From: Cyanobacteriota bacterium
GTDB lineage: Bacteria > Cyanobacteriota > Cyanobacteriia > Cyanobacteriales > Microcoleaceae
Direction: 5' to 3'
NCBI GenBank assembly: GCA_025362325.1
Contig: JANYGO010000141.1
Coordinates: 1 to 55,589, forward strand
DNA: 55,589 nucleotides
Under the pieces are notes generated by a model. That model was not told the DNA's origin and searched no databases. It saw only the letters and a list, made by a program, of their open reading frames with translations. Below, one piece after another: positions 19,469 through 25,821 of this stretch. Both the position numbers and the translations under genes were made by a program. Positions within the stretch are counted from its first letter, which is position 1. Each line of letters starts with the position of its first letter.

Positions 19469-19493
19469 TTTTGTTACAGCAAATTCGTGCCAT
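19404..19493 (-). pseudogene. Stub of a DUF5615-type toxin gene truncated by a class C element
   Basis: An ATG sits 3 bases after the stop of the second DUF433 gene, the same spacing as in the intact pair at 15838-16522. It begins Met-Ala-Arg-Ile, like the intact toxin (Met-Ala-Arg-Leu), and after eight codons runs into the class C element, ending after 29 codons. No further toxin sequence is found before the next gene. I read it as the start of a lost DUF5615 gene; the short match makes this a moderate call. Confidence 0.5.
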
Positions 19494-19496
19494 GTT

Positions 19497-19823
19497 TTAA
19501 TCAGCCTCATTTCTAGTAATTGCCTGTTCAATTTCTTCGGGGTAAGCATCAGCATAAGCCCAAGCATTGACTAAATCAGCCGCAGTCAAATGGGGATAGA
19601 ACTTCAAAAGTTCAGCATCACTAGATCCGAGACGGCGATAACCCACAAGTACCCAAACTTGTATGCGAGTATTGCCAACACAGGCATCGCCGCCACACAC
19701 GCCGGGAGTTTTTTTAATGCCCAGAGAACCGTTGGTTAAAGTTTGAGTTAGGATGCTGATGAGTTTAGCTTTATCAGCGAGATTTAAGGTTGAGACTTGA
19801 GTTTCTAATTCTTGTATGGTCAT
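19497..19823 (-). CDS. DUF433 protein, orphan antitoxin paralogue
   Basis: 108 residues, collinear over its whole length with the DUF433 protein at 16196-16522. Shared blocks are KTPGVxGGxAxxxxTRIxVW, GYRRLGSSDAELLKFYPHL and NAWAYADAYPEEIE. The toxin normally following it is reduced to a stub. An antitoxin without its toxin may persist as a DNA-binding regulator or protect against the related pair 3 kb away; both ideas are inference. The start ATG is preceded by a HIP1-like gcgatc site. Confidence 0.8.
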   Translation of the reverse strand: MTIQELETQVSTLNLADKAKLISILTQTLTNGSLGIKKTPGVCGGDACVGNTRIQVWVLVGYRRLGSSDAELLKFYPHLTAADLVNAWAYADAYPEEIEQAITRNEAD

Positions 19824-19852
19824 AAGTGCGATCGGATTTGATATTAGTTAGA

Positions 19853-20362
19853 TTATAACGCTTTATCCACCTGTTGAACCTCTTCCAAGGTTAGCCGCAG
19901 CACCTCTGCAATTTGCTCGTCGCTCAAGCCAAACTGCCGTAACTTACCAATTGTTTCAATTTTGGCTTCATCCTTTGCCTGCTGAAAGTCAGGAGTTTTA
20001 GCCTGATTTTCATCTGGGGTAGCAGTAGGGCGATCGGAACAAACGTTGATATAGCCAATAATATTGCTATTACCAATAGTACAATCCGAGATATTCAGAT
20101 TTCCTTGTCGATCGAGAACAGATTTAAGATTACCTTTATCAACAGGTTCATCAAAGGTATCAGATAACATTTGTAGAAGTTCGTAACCCACATCTTTAAC
20201 GTGACCTTGTGTAAGACGATAAGTATCTGCAATCTCAGTATACTTCTGTTGCTTCAATGTTCCCTCGATAATTCCACGCTGTAAGTCATTTAGACGTTTG
20301 CCTGTCTTGGCATAGACTACTTTATCTACAAATTGCAATACCTCGTGAATGTCCATCAGCAT
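19853..20362 (-). CDS. VMAP-type N-terminal HTH protein
   Basis: 169 residues; a second ATG two codons in gives the more usual family start (MDIHEVLQFVD). Residues about 1-85 match the helix-turn-helix domain found at the N-terminus of vWA-MoxR-associated and other conflict-system proteins in cyanobacteria: KTGKRLNDLQRGIIEGTLKQ, YTEIADTYRLTQGHVKDVGY and LLQMLSDTF. The normal downstream effector is replaced by a short beta-like stretch (NLNISDCTIGNSNIIGYINV) and a helical tail, KIETIGKLRQFGLSDEQIAE plus VLRLTLEEVQQ, of the kind that ends cyanobacterial Rpn/DUF4351 nucleases. It is divergent from the GIY-YIG gene across a 177-base spacer with phased repeats. A regulatory or sensing role is inferred. 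Confidence 0.65.
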   Translation of the reverse strand: MLMDIHEVLQFVDKVVYAKTGKRLNDLQRGIIEGTLKQQKYTEIADTYRLTQGHVKDVGYELLQMLSDTFDEPVDKGNLKSVLDRQGNLNISDCTIGNSNIIGYINVCSDRPTATPDENQAKTPDFQQAKDEAKIETIGKLRQFGLSDEQIAEVLRLTLEEVQQVDKAL

Positions 20363-20388
20363 AGAGGTGAGAGAACTGGCGTTATTAT

Positions 20389-20467
20389 ACCCGACTTTAT
20401 CCGTCTAGATCCGTCCAGATCCGACTTGCACATCAAAGGTTAGAAAAGATCCGTCTTTTTCCGCTTT
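20389..20467. promoter_or_regulatory. 10-bp-phased direct repeats in divergent promoter region
   Basis: Copies of (A)TCCGWC start with CCG at 20391, 20401, 20411, 20421 and 20451, plus a weaker one at 20461. All spacings are multiples of exactly 10 bases (for example tagatccgtccagatccgac), so all sites would face one side of the helix. They lie between the HTH gene and the GIY-YIG gene. The arrangement suggests a cooperative protein-binding site; the binding protein is unknown. Confidence 0.5.
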
Positions 20468-20539
20468 TCAGATTGTGAGAGAAAACTCTACTATATGGAA
20501 GGTAAGTTATGAAGCGTAGCTTGGCTGGAGAAAGTAACT

Positions 20540-21784
20540 ATGAGTGGAGGACCATTCGGTTGGATTGGTGGAGGCTTCGCTGAGATAGCCTCTCAAGTTA
20601 ATAAAGTCTTCAGTTCTGATGATGCTAGTGGTAGTAACTCAGGGGAGACACAGGCGAAAACTAATAGCGTGTCTGAAAATAGTAACTCAGGGGAGGCACA
20701 GGCCAGAAGCATTGGCGGATATCAAAGAGCAGGTGAAGTTTGTAATGGACAAAGTGCTTGGTCTCAAGCGTTTGAATTCGATCCGATCACTAACGATGTA
20801 AATACAAAATTAAGAGAATCGGGATGTAAGGGAAAAGCCGGCATTTACCTAATTCGTGATGAACATGATGAGCGAACTCTGTACGTAGGAAAAGCTGAAG
20901 GAACATCTAGAGATATTCTGTCTAGACTGAAAGCTCATTTGACAGGAGAAGGCAATTCTGGAATAAGCGAACGGATTGAGCGAGGAGAAACCGTTACTAT
21001 CAGGTGGGTAGAGTGCGATGACCAGAAAAAATATGAGTCAGTTGTAATGGCATATCTCTTACCTAGTGATAACGAAAGAGCTGAGTATTTGGGTGCTGAA
21101 AGGACACGAATAGAAGAAGAAATAGCGATAGGAATTTTGCTCGATTTACCTTCATTTTGGCATGAAAACTATGAAAAAATGGTAGAAGAAGCACATGAAC
21201 AAGGCTTGTATGTAGCCGGATACGGAAGCAATAGGATAGAAGTGGCAGAAGCTATCTTTTGGCGATGCAATGAAAAAACAAAAGAAAACTATGACGATGA
21301 CCGTGGTAGTGGCGGTAGTAGTTCTAGTAGTGATTCTGAGGATAAAAGCGGCTCTTGGTTCGGTGGTTTGTTCGGGGATAGCTCTGACTCTGAACCGAGT
21401 GATAGTTCTGATAGCAGTAACAGTGATTCTGGCGATAGTGACAATTCTTGGTTCGGTGGTTTCTTCGGCGGTAGCTCTGACTCGGAATCAAGTGATAGTT
21501 CTGATAGCAGTAACAGTGATTCTGACTCAAGTTATAGTTCTGACTCTGGCTCAAGCTATAGTTCCGATTATGGAAGTGGGAATTATGGAAATAGTGGCGA
21601 CTCAGACTATGGAAGTAGTGATTATGGAAGTGGGGATTATGGAGATAGTAGCGACTCTGATAGTGGCTCTAGCAGTAGTGATAGTTACGACTCAGATTCT
21701 GGAAGTAGTGATGACGGAAGTGGGGATTATGGGGATAGTGGCGGATCTGATAGCAGCTCTAGCAGTAGTGATAGTTGGTGGTAA
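20540..21784 (+). CDS. GIY-YIG nuclease-domain protein with long Ser/Asp/Gly-rich tail
   Basis: 414 residues. Residues 1-85 are Gly/Ser rich at the start (GPFGWIGGGFAEI) with a duplicated SNSGE..A unit. Residues about 97-180 are a GIY-YIG domain: Tyr103 in AGIYLI, Tyr115 in LYVGKAEG, Arg129 in LSRLKAHL and Glu166 in YESVVMAYLLPSDNE, so every canonical catalytic position is present. Residues about 180-255 are mixed helical. Residues about 258-414 are almost only Ser, Asp, Gly and Tyr, with two SWFGGxFG blocks, a YGS/YGD section and a final Ser-Trp-Trp. Such tails are typical of disordered, possibly condensate-forming regions (inference). GGAG precedes the start by 9 bases. It heads a same-strand cluster with two membrane proteins. 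Confidence 0.75.
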   Translation: MSGGPFGWIGGGFAEIASQVNKVFSSDDASGSNSGETQAKTNSVSENSNSGEAQARSIGGYQRAGEVCNGQSAWSQAFEFDPITNDVNTKLRESGCKGKAGIYLIRDEHDERTLYVGKAEGTSRDILSRLKAHLTGEGNSGISERIERGETVTIRWVECDDQKKYESVVMAYLLPSDNERAEYLGAERTRIEEEIAIGILLDLPSFWHENYEKMVEEAHEQGLYVAGYGSNRIEVAEAIFWRCNEKTKENYDDDRGSGGSSSSSDSEDKSGSWFGGLFGDSSDSEPSDSSDSSNSDSGDSDNSWFGGFFGGSSDSESSDSSDSSNSDSDSSYSSDSGSSYSSDYGSGNYGNSGDSDYGSSDYGSGDYGDSSDSDSGSSSSDSYDSDSGSSDDGSGDYGDSGGSDSSSSSSDSWW

Positions 21785-21811
21785 GCCCTGCTTTTTGTAG
21801 GATAAGGAGCA

Positions 21812-22345
21812 ATGGATAAACCTATCTGGCAAGAAATCGTGGAAGATTCAAAATCTTTTGAGGAAGTTTTATTACTCGGCTCAAAATTAATTTCAATCGA
21901 TCGAAGATACTTAAGAGATTCAAGAGAAATAGATCGAGCTTATGAACTTCGTCAAACTTTCACATTGAAGGATTGGCAAAGATTGCATAATATGGGAATT
22001 TCACTGTGGTATAAGCAGTATTCCAGCTCGTTTAGTTCATTTGATTTAGAGTATTTTACCAATCACTTACTGCGCGGATATCAAGAAATTTTCAATTTAT
22101 TGCTAAATAAAAGCACTGAAGTGATGCAAGCGCAAGATATTGAATCTCTGAGAAATGAAAGCCTAAAAAATTGGAAGGATTTCATTGCCAAACTTGTTTA
22201 CATAAGTCATGTAGAGCAACAATCTGGAAAAAGGCAAAAGAAAAAATTCAAATTAGACGCTGATTCAAAATTTGCCATCTTGACAATAGTTGCTCTAATT
22301 TTTGGTATATCGCTGGCAATTCTCGTTAGTTTGGTTCGACGTTAA
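21812..22345 (+). CDS. Hypothetical tail-anchored protein
   Basis: 177 residues, not recognised. A helical soluble part (DKPIWQEIVEDSKSFEEVLL, FTLKDWQRLHNMGISLWYKQ) is followed by a basic stretch (GKRQKKKFKLD) and one C-terminal membrane helix (FAILTIVALIFGISLAILV) ending in Arg-Arg. The likely topology is a cytoplasmic body with a C-terminal anchor. It starts 27 bases after the GIY-YIG stop behind a GGAG ribosome site, so it is probably cotranscribed with it. Codon use is more AT-rich than the flanking housekeeping genes, as expected for accessory DNA. Confidence 0.6.
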   Translation: MDKPIWQEIVEDSKSFEEVLLLGSKLISIDRRYLRDSREIDRAYELRQTFTLKDWQRLHNMGISLWYKQYSSSFSSFDLEYFTNHLLRGYQEIFNLLLNKSTEVMQAQDIESLRNESLKNWKDFIAKLVYISHVEQQSGKRQKKKFKLDADSKFAILTIVALIFGISLAILVSLVRR

Positions 22346-22367
22346 TTAGTTATAATAGGACAAAAAA

Positions 22368-22754
22368 ATGCAGGCCACTCTGTTATTCTTATTTTTCATA
22401 GGTATGCTTGGTGATTCATATACTACTTTTATCGGAATACTGGGAGGTTTGGGAACCCCAATCGTAAATCCTGACGATATTGGGAATTTGGCATTTGCTG
22501 CGATGGGAACTTCGGTAATAACAGGATTCAACTTATTGACTCTAGATGTTTTTGAAAGAAAAAACAAAATTATTTTTATGCTTTGGGCTCCAGCAGTTAT
22601 CGTTGACTTTATCACCTCTTTAATTGGTAGCTTTACATTTATCAAGCCAGGAGCAAATCTACTTTTAGCCTATTTTTTAGTTTTCATCATTACGATGTTC
22701 ATAACATCTAGTCCAGCTATGTTACGTTACATTCAGAAAAATCCTGTCTATTAA
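22368..22754 (+). CDS. Small polytopic membrane protein (hypothetical)
   Basis: 128 residues with four hydrophobic segments: about 2-24, 42-62 (NLAFAAMGTSVITGFNLLTL), 68-88 and 95-116. The first segment includes GMLGDSYTTFIGILG, with an Asp inside the membrane span. No family was recognised. It follows the tail-anchored gene by 22 bases with AGGA upstream of the ATG, and is the third gene of the candidate operon. A role together with the GIY-YIG and tail-anchored proteins at the membrane is an inference from position only. Confidence 0.55.
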   Translation: MQATLLFLFFIGMLGDSYTTFIGILGGLGTPIVNPDDIGNLAFAAMGTSVITGFNLLTLDVFERKNKIIFMLWAPAVIVDFITSLIGSFTFIKPGANLLLAYFLVFIITMFITSSPAMLRYIQKNPVY

Positions 22755-22768
22755 CTGGGTGTTTGTAG

Positions 22769-22801
22769 TACAGCAGATTGCAGGCAAATAGAGTACACTA
22801 A
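22769..22801 (+). repeat. Solo IS630-end-like sequence
   Basis: TA, CAGCAGATT, 14 bases, then TACACTAA occurs here with the same spacing as at the IS630 element end at the window start (read inward from 137). No transposase adjoins it. It abuts the start codon of the Sel1 gene, so it may be a relic end or a small derivative. Seventeen matched positions at fixed spacing make chance unlikely but not excluded. Confidence 0.45.
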
Positions 22802-23187
22802 TGCCTGAATTAGAAAAAGGTCTAGCCGCTTTTAACACCCAAGATTATACCCAAGCCTTTACCTTGCTAAAACCACTAGCAGAACAAGGAAATGCCGAAT
22901 CCCAGTGCATCATTGCCAGTATGTACCATTTAGGATTAGGTCGAGAAAGGATGATATTAGAAGCAATTAAATGGTACATCAAATCCGCTGAGCAGGGCTA
23001 TGGTGTTGCCTCAAACAACTTAGCAGGAATTTATCTCTGCGGCGCTGATGGTGTAGCAGCCGATCGCACTCAAGCAGAGCACTGGTTTCAAAAAGCCAGA
23101 AAACAAGGATTTTCACATACACCGATTTCCAGCGGATATTTAAACCAAGCGCGATCTCACGTCTCCACCGAACAGCAAAAGATGTGA
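22801..23187 (+). CDS. Sel1-repeat (TPR-like) protein
   Basis: 128 residues with an opening TPR-like helix pair (GLAAFNTQDYTQAFTLLKPLAEQG) and two Sel1-like repeats: AESQCIIASMYHLGLG..EAIKWYIKSAEQG and VASNNLAGIYLCGADGVAADRT..AEHWFQKARKQG. These 36-residue helical repeats mediate protein contacts. No signal peptide or other domain is visible. The gene follows the GIY-YIG cluster but a 46-base spacer and the IS-end-like sequence intervene, so membership of that operon is doubtful. Confidence 0.8.
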   Translation: MPELEKGLAAFNTQDYTQAFTLLKPLAEQGNAESQCIIASMYHLGLGRERMILEAIKWYIKSAEQGYGVASNNLAGIYLCGADGVAADRTQAEHWFQKARKQGFSHTPISSGYLNQARSHVSTEQQKM

Positions 23188-23243
23188 TATAATCTCAAGT
23201 AAAACTATAATTGTTTGAGCTTGGCAGCCCGCCACTTCAAATT

Positions 23244-23444
23244 ATGAAGTCAACACAACAGTTTACAGCAATTATTGAACGAGAAGGCGACGGATATGTA
23301 TCCCTTTGCCCAGAACTTGATATTGCCAGCCAAGGTGACAATATAGAAGAAGCGCGACAAAATCTGATAGAGGCGCTAGAACTATTTTTTGAGACAGCAG
23401 ATCCTTCTGAAGTCAAAAATCGGCTGATAAGATTCGGCGATTGA
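23244..23444 (+). pseudogene. HicB-family antitoxin, C-terminus clipped by a repeat; no HicA partner
   Basis: 66 residues from the ATG; an upstream TTG would add an unrelated 11-residue leader. The protein has the HicB partial RNase-H fold signature: QFTAIIEREGDGYVSLCPEL, DIASQGDNIEEARQNL and EALELFFETADPSE. Cyanobacterial relatives normally go on for about 10 residues with a terminal beta strand. Here the last residues (Arg-Phe-Gly-Asp) and the stop come from a class A repeat that starts at 23431. The hicA toxin gene usually adjacent is absent on both sides. I treat it as a damaged or orphan antitoxin, possibly still folded. Confidence 0.65.
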
Positions 23445-23798
23445 AATCGCTTCTACAAAAACGAAGTCGGCCTCCGCCGACTGAAGAATATTCAGATAGA
23501 TTCGGCGATTGAAATCGCTTCTACACAAACAAAGTCGGCCTCCGCCGACTGAATAATATTGATATCAAATCAGACTTAAATACCCGGTAATTTTCTTAGT
23601 CCGCGCAGGCGGACTTTGTTTGTGTAGACGCGGTTTAAACCGCCGAGTTTCTCAATACAAACCCAAAAAAAAAACCCGGTTTATCCAAAAAACCGGGCTA
23701 AATCATCAGCGTTAATCCGCGTTAATCCGCCTTAATCTGCGGTTGCAATTATCAGCGTTAATCCGCGTTAATCCGCTTAATCTGCGATCGCAAAAATC
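23431..23798. repeat. Class A repeat cluster between hicB fragment and pntB
   Basis: Two tandem copies of about 68 bases (23431-23498 and 23499-23564) carry inverted motifs ggcgattgaaatcgc and gtcggcctccgccgac. An inverted relative (gtccgcgcaggcggac, ggtttaaaccgcc) lies at 23598-23653, an aaacccggtttatcc..aaaccgggc hairpin at 23665-23699, and two runs of cgttaatccgcgttaatccg at 23708-23792. The 354-base stretch has no gene. These elements could terminate transcription from both sides, as the flanking genes converge. Confidence 0.85.
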
Positions 23799-25208
23799 CT
23801 ACAACTGCTTCACCTCAGCAACTAATTTCGCAACCACATCCTTAGCGCTGCCAAACAACATCATCGTCTTATCCTTATAAAACAACTCGTTGTCAACACC
23901 CGAAAAACCAGCACTCATCCCGCGCTTAATCACGATCGTATGCTTAGCCTTATCAACCTCCAAAATCGGCATCCCGTAAATCGGGCTCGCCGTATCGTGA
24001 CGCGCCGCCGGATTCACCACATCATTCGCCCCGATTACCAAAGCAACATCGGTTTCGTCAAATTGCGGGTTGATATCGTCCATATCGTACAACTGCGGAT
24101 AAGGCACGTTTGCTTCCGCCAACAGCACATTCATGTGCCCCGGCATCCGCCCAGCCACCGGGTGAATTGCGTATTTCACGTCAACACCCATTTTTTCCAA
24201 ACCGTCGGCTAACTCGCGCACGGCGTGTTGTGCTTGCGCTACAGCCATCCCGTAGCCCGGAATAATCACAACCGATCGCGCATAGCCTAACATCATCGCA
24301 CTTTCTTCGAGATTGATGCTGCGAACAGTTTTGTCAGTAGCGCCCGCAACCGCACCCGCACCAGCAGCACTACCGCCACCGCTACCAAACGCGCTAAACA
24401 GCACGCTACCCAAGGATCGATTCATCGCCTTACACATGATTTGCGTCAAAATAATCCCCGACGCGCCAACAAGTGCACCGGCGATAATCAGCATATTGTT
24501 CATCAAAATGAACCCAGCCACACTCGCCGCAATCCCCGAATAGGAGTTAAGCAGCGACACCACCACCGGCATATCACCGCCCCCAATCGGCAACACAAAC
24601 ATGATTCCCAAAATATTGGAAATCGCCACCAAACCCAGGAATACCGGCACATTTTCGGGATTCGCCAGCATATAACCGCTGCCGGCTAAAAGTGCGATCG
24701 CCAGCGCAGCATTAAACGGCTGTTGTAGCGGAAACGTCATCGGCGCACCCGGTAGCAATTCTTGCAGCTTCGCAAACGCCACAAGGCTACCAGTGAAAGT
24801 GATTCCGCCAATCAACACTCCCAAAAGGATCGTGATTGTCGCGTCTGGAGTTGGCGATTCCGGGATGCTGAGATAGCGCCAGAATTCGCCCACAGCAACG
24901 AGTGCAGAAGCCGCGCCCCCGAAACCGTTAAGCAAACCCACCATCTGTGGCATATCCGTCATTGCCACGGTTTTCGCCATAATTGTTCCCACAATGGAAC
25001 CGATGATGATGCCGACAGCAATCAATTCGTAGCTGATAACTTGCTTTTCTAGCAACGTACCCACGATCGCAATAAACATCCCGATCGCAGCTAACACGTT
25101 TCCTTGACGCGCAGTAGCCGGGGAGCCCAATTGTTTCAAACCGACGATAAATAAAGATGCGGCCACTAGATAGCCTAGCTGAATGCCACTGGGTAGAAAA
25201 TCGCTCAC
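23799..25208 (-). CDS. pntB: NAD(P) transhydrogenase subunit beta
   Basis: 469 residues. It couples proton translocation to hydride transfer between NADH and NADP. Nine or so membrane helices fill residues 1-260, and the C-terminal dIII domain binds NADP: GYGMAVAQAQHAVRELAD (a Rossmann loop of the GxGxxxA/V type), HPVAGRMPGHMNVLLAEA, VALVIGANDVVNPAA and IYGMPILEVDKA. The start is GTG, overlapping the pntAB stop as GTGA, which shows translational coupling. Located in the cytoplasmic or thylakoid membrane. Confidence 0.95.
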   Translation of the reverse strand: MSDFLPSGIQLGYLVAASLFIVGLKQLGSPATARQGNVLAAIGMFIAIVGTLLEKQVISYELIAVGIIIGSIVGTIMAKTVAMTDMPQMVGLLNGFGGAASALVAVGEFWRYLSIPESPTPDATITILLGVLIGGITFTGSLVAFAKLQELLPGAPMTFPLQQPFNAALAIALLAGSGYMLANPENVPVFLGLVAISNILGIMFVLPIGGGDMPVVVSLLNSYSGIAASVAGFILMNNMLIIAGALVGASGIILTQIMCKAMNRSLGSVLFSAFGSGGGSAAGAGAVAGATDKTVRSINLEESAMMLGYARSVVIIPGYGMAVAQAQHAVRELADGLEKMGVDVKYAIHPVAGRMPGHMNVLLAEANVPYPQLYDMDDINPQFDETDVALVIGANDVVNPAARHDTASPIYGMPILEVDKAKHTIVIKRGMSAGFSGVDNELFYKDKTMMLFGSAKDVVAKLVAEVKQL

Positions 25209-25498
25209 GCTTTAACCTCTTTTTTCTTGAACATTTGCAGCATTCGATCGGTTACTAAGAAACCGGCGACAACGTTAATTGTGGCCAGGGCGATCGCGAT
25301 CGTCCCCAAAATCGAAGTAACAGTCACATTTCCCTGGCCCGAAATCAGAATTGCCCCTAAAACCGCAATTCCCGAAATCGCATTCGAACCCGACATCAAA
25401 GGTGTGTGCAGCGTCGGCGGGACTTTATTAATTACTTCAAATCCCACAAACGACGCTAGCGTAAACACTACTAAACCTGCAATCAATCCTTCTGCCAT
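25205..25498 (-). CDS. pntAB: NAD(P) transhydrogenase subunit alpha, membrane part
   Basis: 97 residues from ATG 25498. A longer frame to 25534 would add 12 residues without family support, and MAEGLIAGLVVFTLASFVGF is the usual start. Three membrane helices form the dII domain (VINKVPPTLHTPLMSGSNAI is the conserved loop). In E. coli this region is the C-terminal part of PntA; cyanobacteria encode it separately. It is coupled to pntB by a 4-base overlap. Confidence 0.9.
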   Translation of the reverse strand: MAEGLIAGLVVFTLASFVGFEVINKVPPTLHTPLMSGSNAISGIAVLGAILISGQGNVTVTSILGTIAIALATINVVAGFLVTDRMLQMFKKKEVKA

Positions 25499-25549
25499 AA
25501 CAATTGGTAATTTGGTAATTGGAAATACAGTCATACCAAATCCGAGTCA

Positions 25550-25815
25550 GCCCCTTGATGAGTCGGCGGTTGAAACCGCTACTACACAAACGAAGTCTGC
25601 CTCCGCAGACTAAGAAATAAAAGGGGTATTTTAGCCGGATCTGGTATCACTAATAGGCACATCCTTGTAACGATACAACCTCATTAGTCCGCGGAGGCGG
25701 ACTTTGTTTGTGTAGCCGCGATTTCAATCGCCGGGTCTTTTTGCGTCATTAGTCCGCGGAGGCGGACTTTGTTTGTGTAGCCGCGATTTCAATCGCCGGG
25801 TCTTTTTGCGATCGC
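25550..25815. repeat. Class A repeats between pntAA and pntAB
   Basis: One copy (gtcggcggttgaaaccgc ... gtctgcctccgcagac) at 25553-25611 is followed by two identical 65-base tandem units starting tcattagtccgcggaggcgg at 25681 and 25746. Each unit has a palindrome gtccgcggaggcggac and gcgatttcaatcgc. The 323-base spacer contains no gene. An operon gap of this size is unusual. Confidence 0.9.
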
Positions 25816-25821
25816 GGATAA

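Noticed and set aside
16196-19823. Two DUF433 genes considered as a simple segmental duplication
   Set aside because: Protein identity is moderate, and the intervening and flanking DNA is not duplicated, so they are older paralogues.
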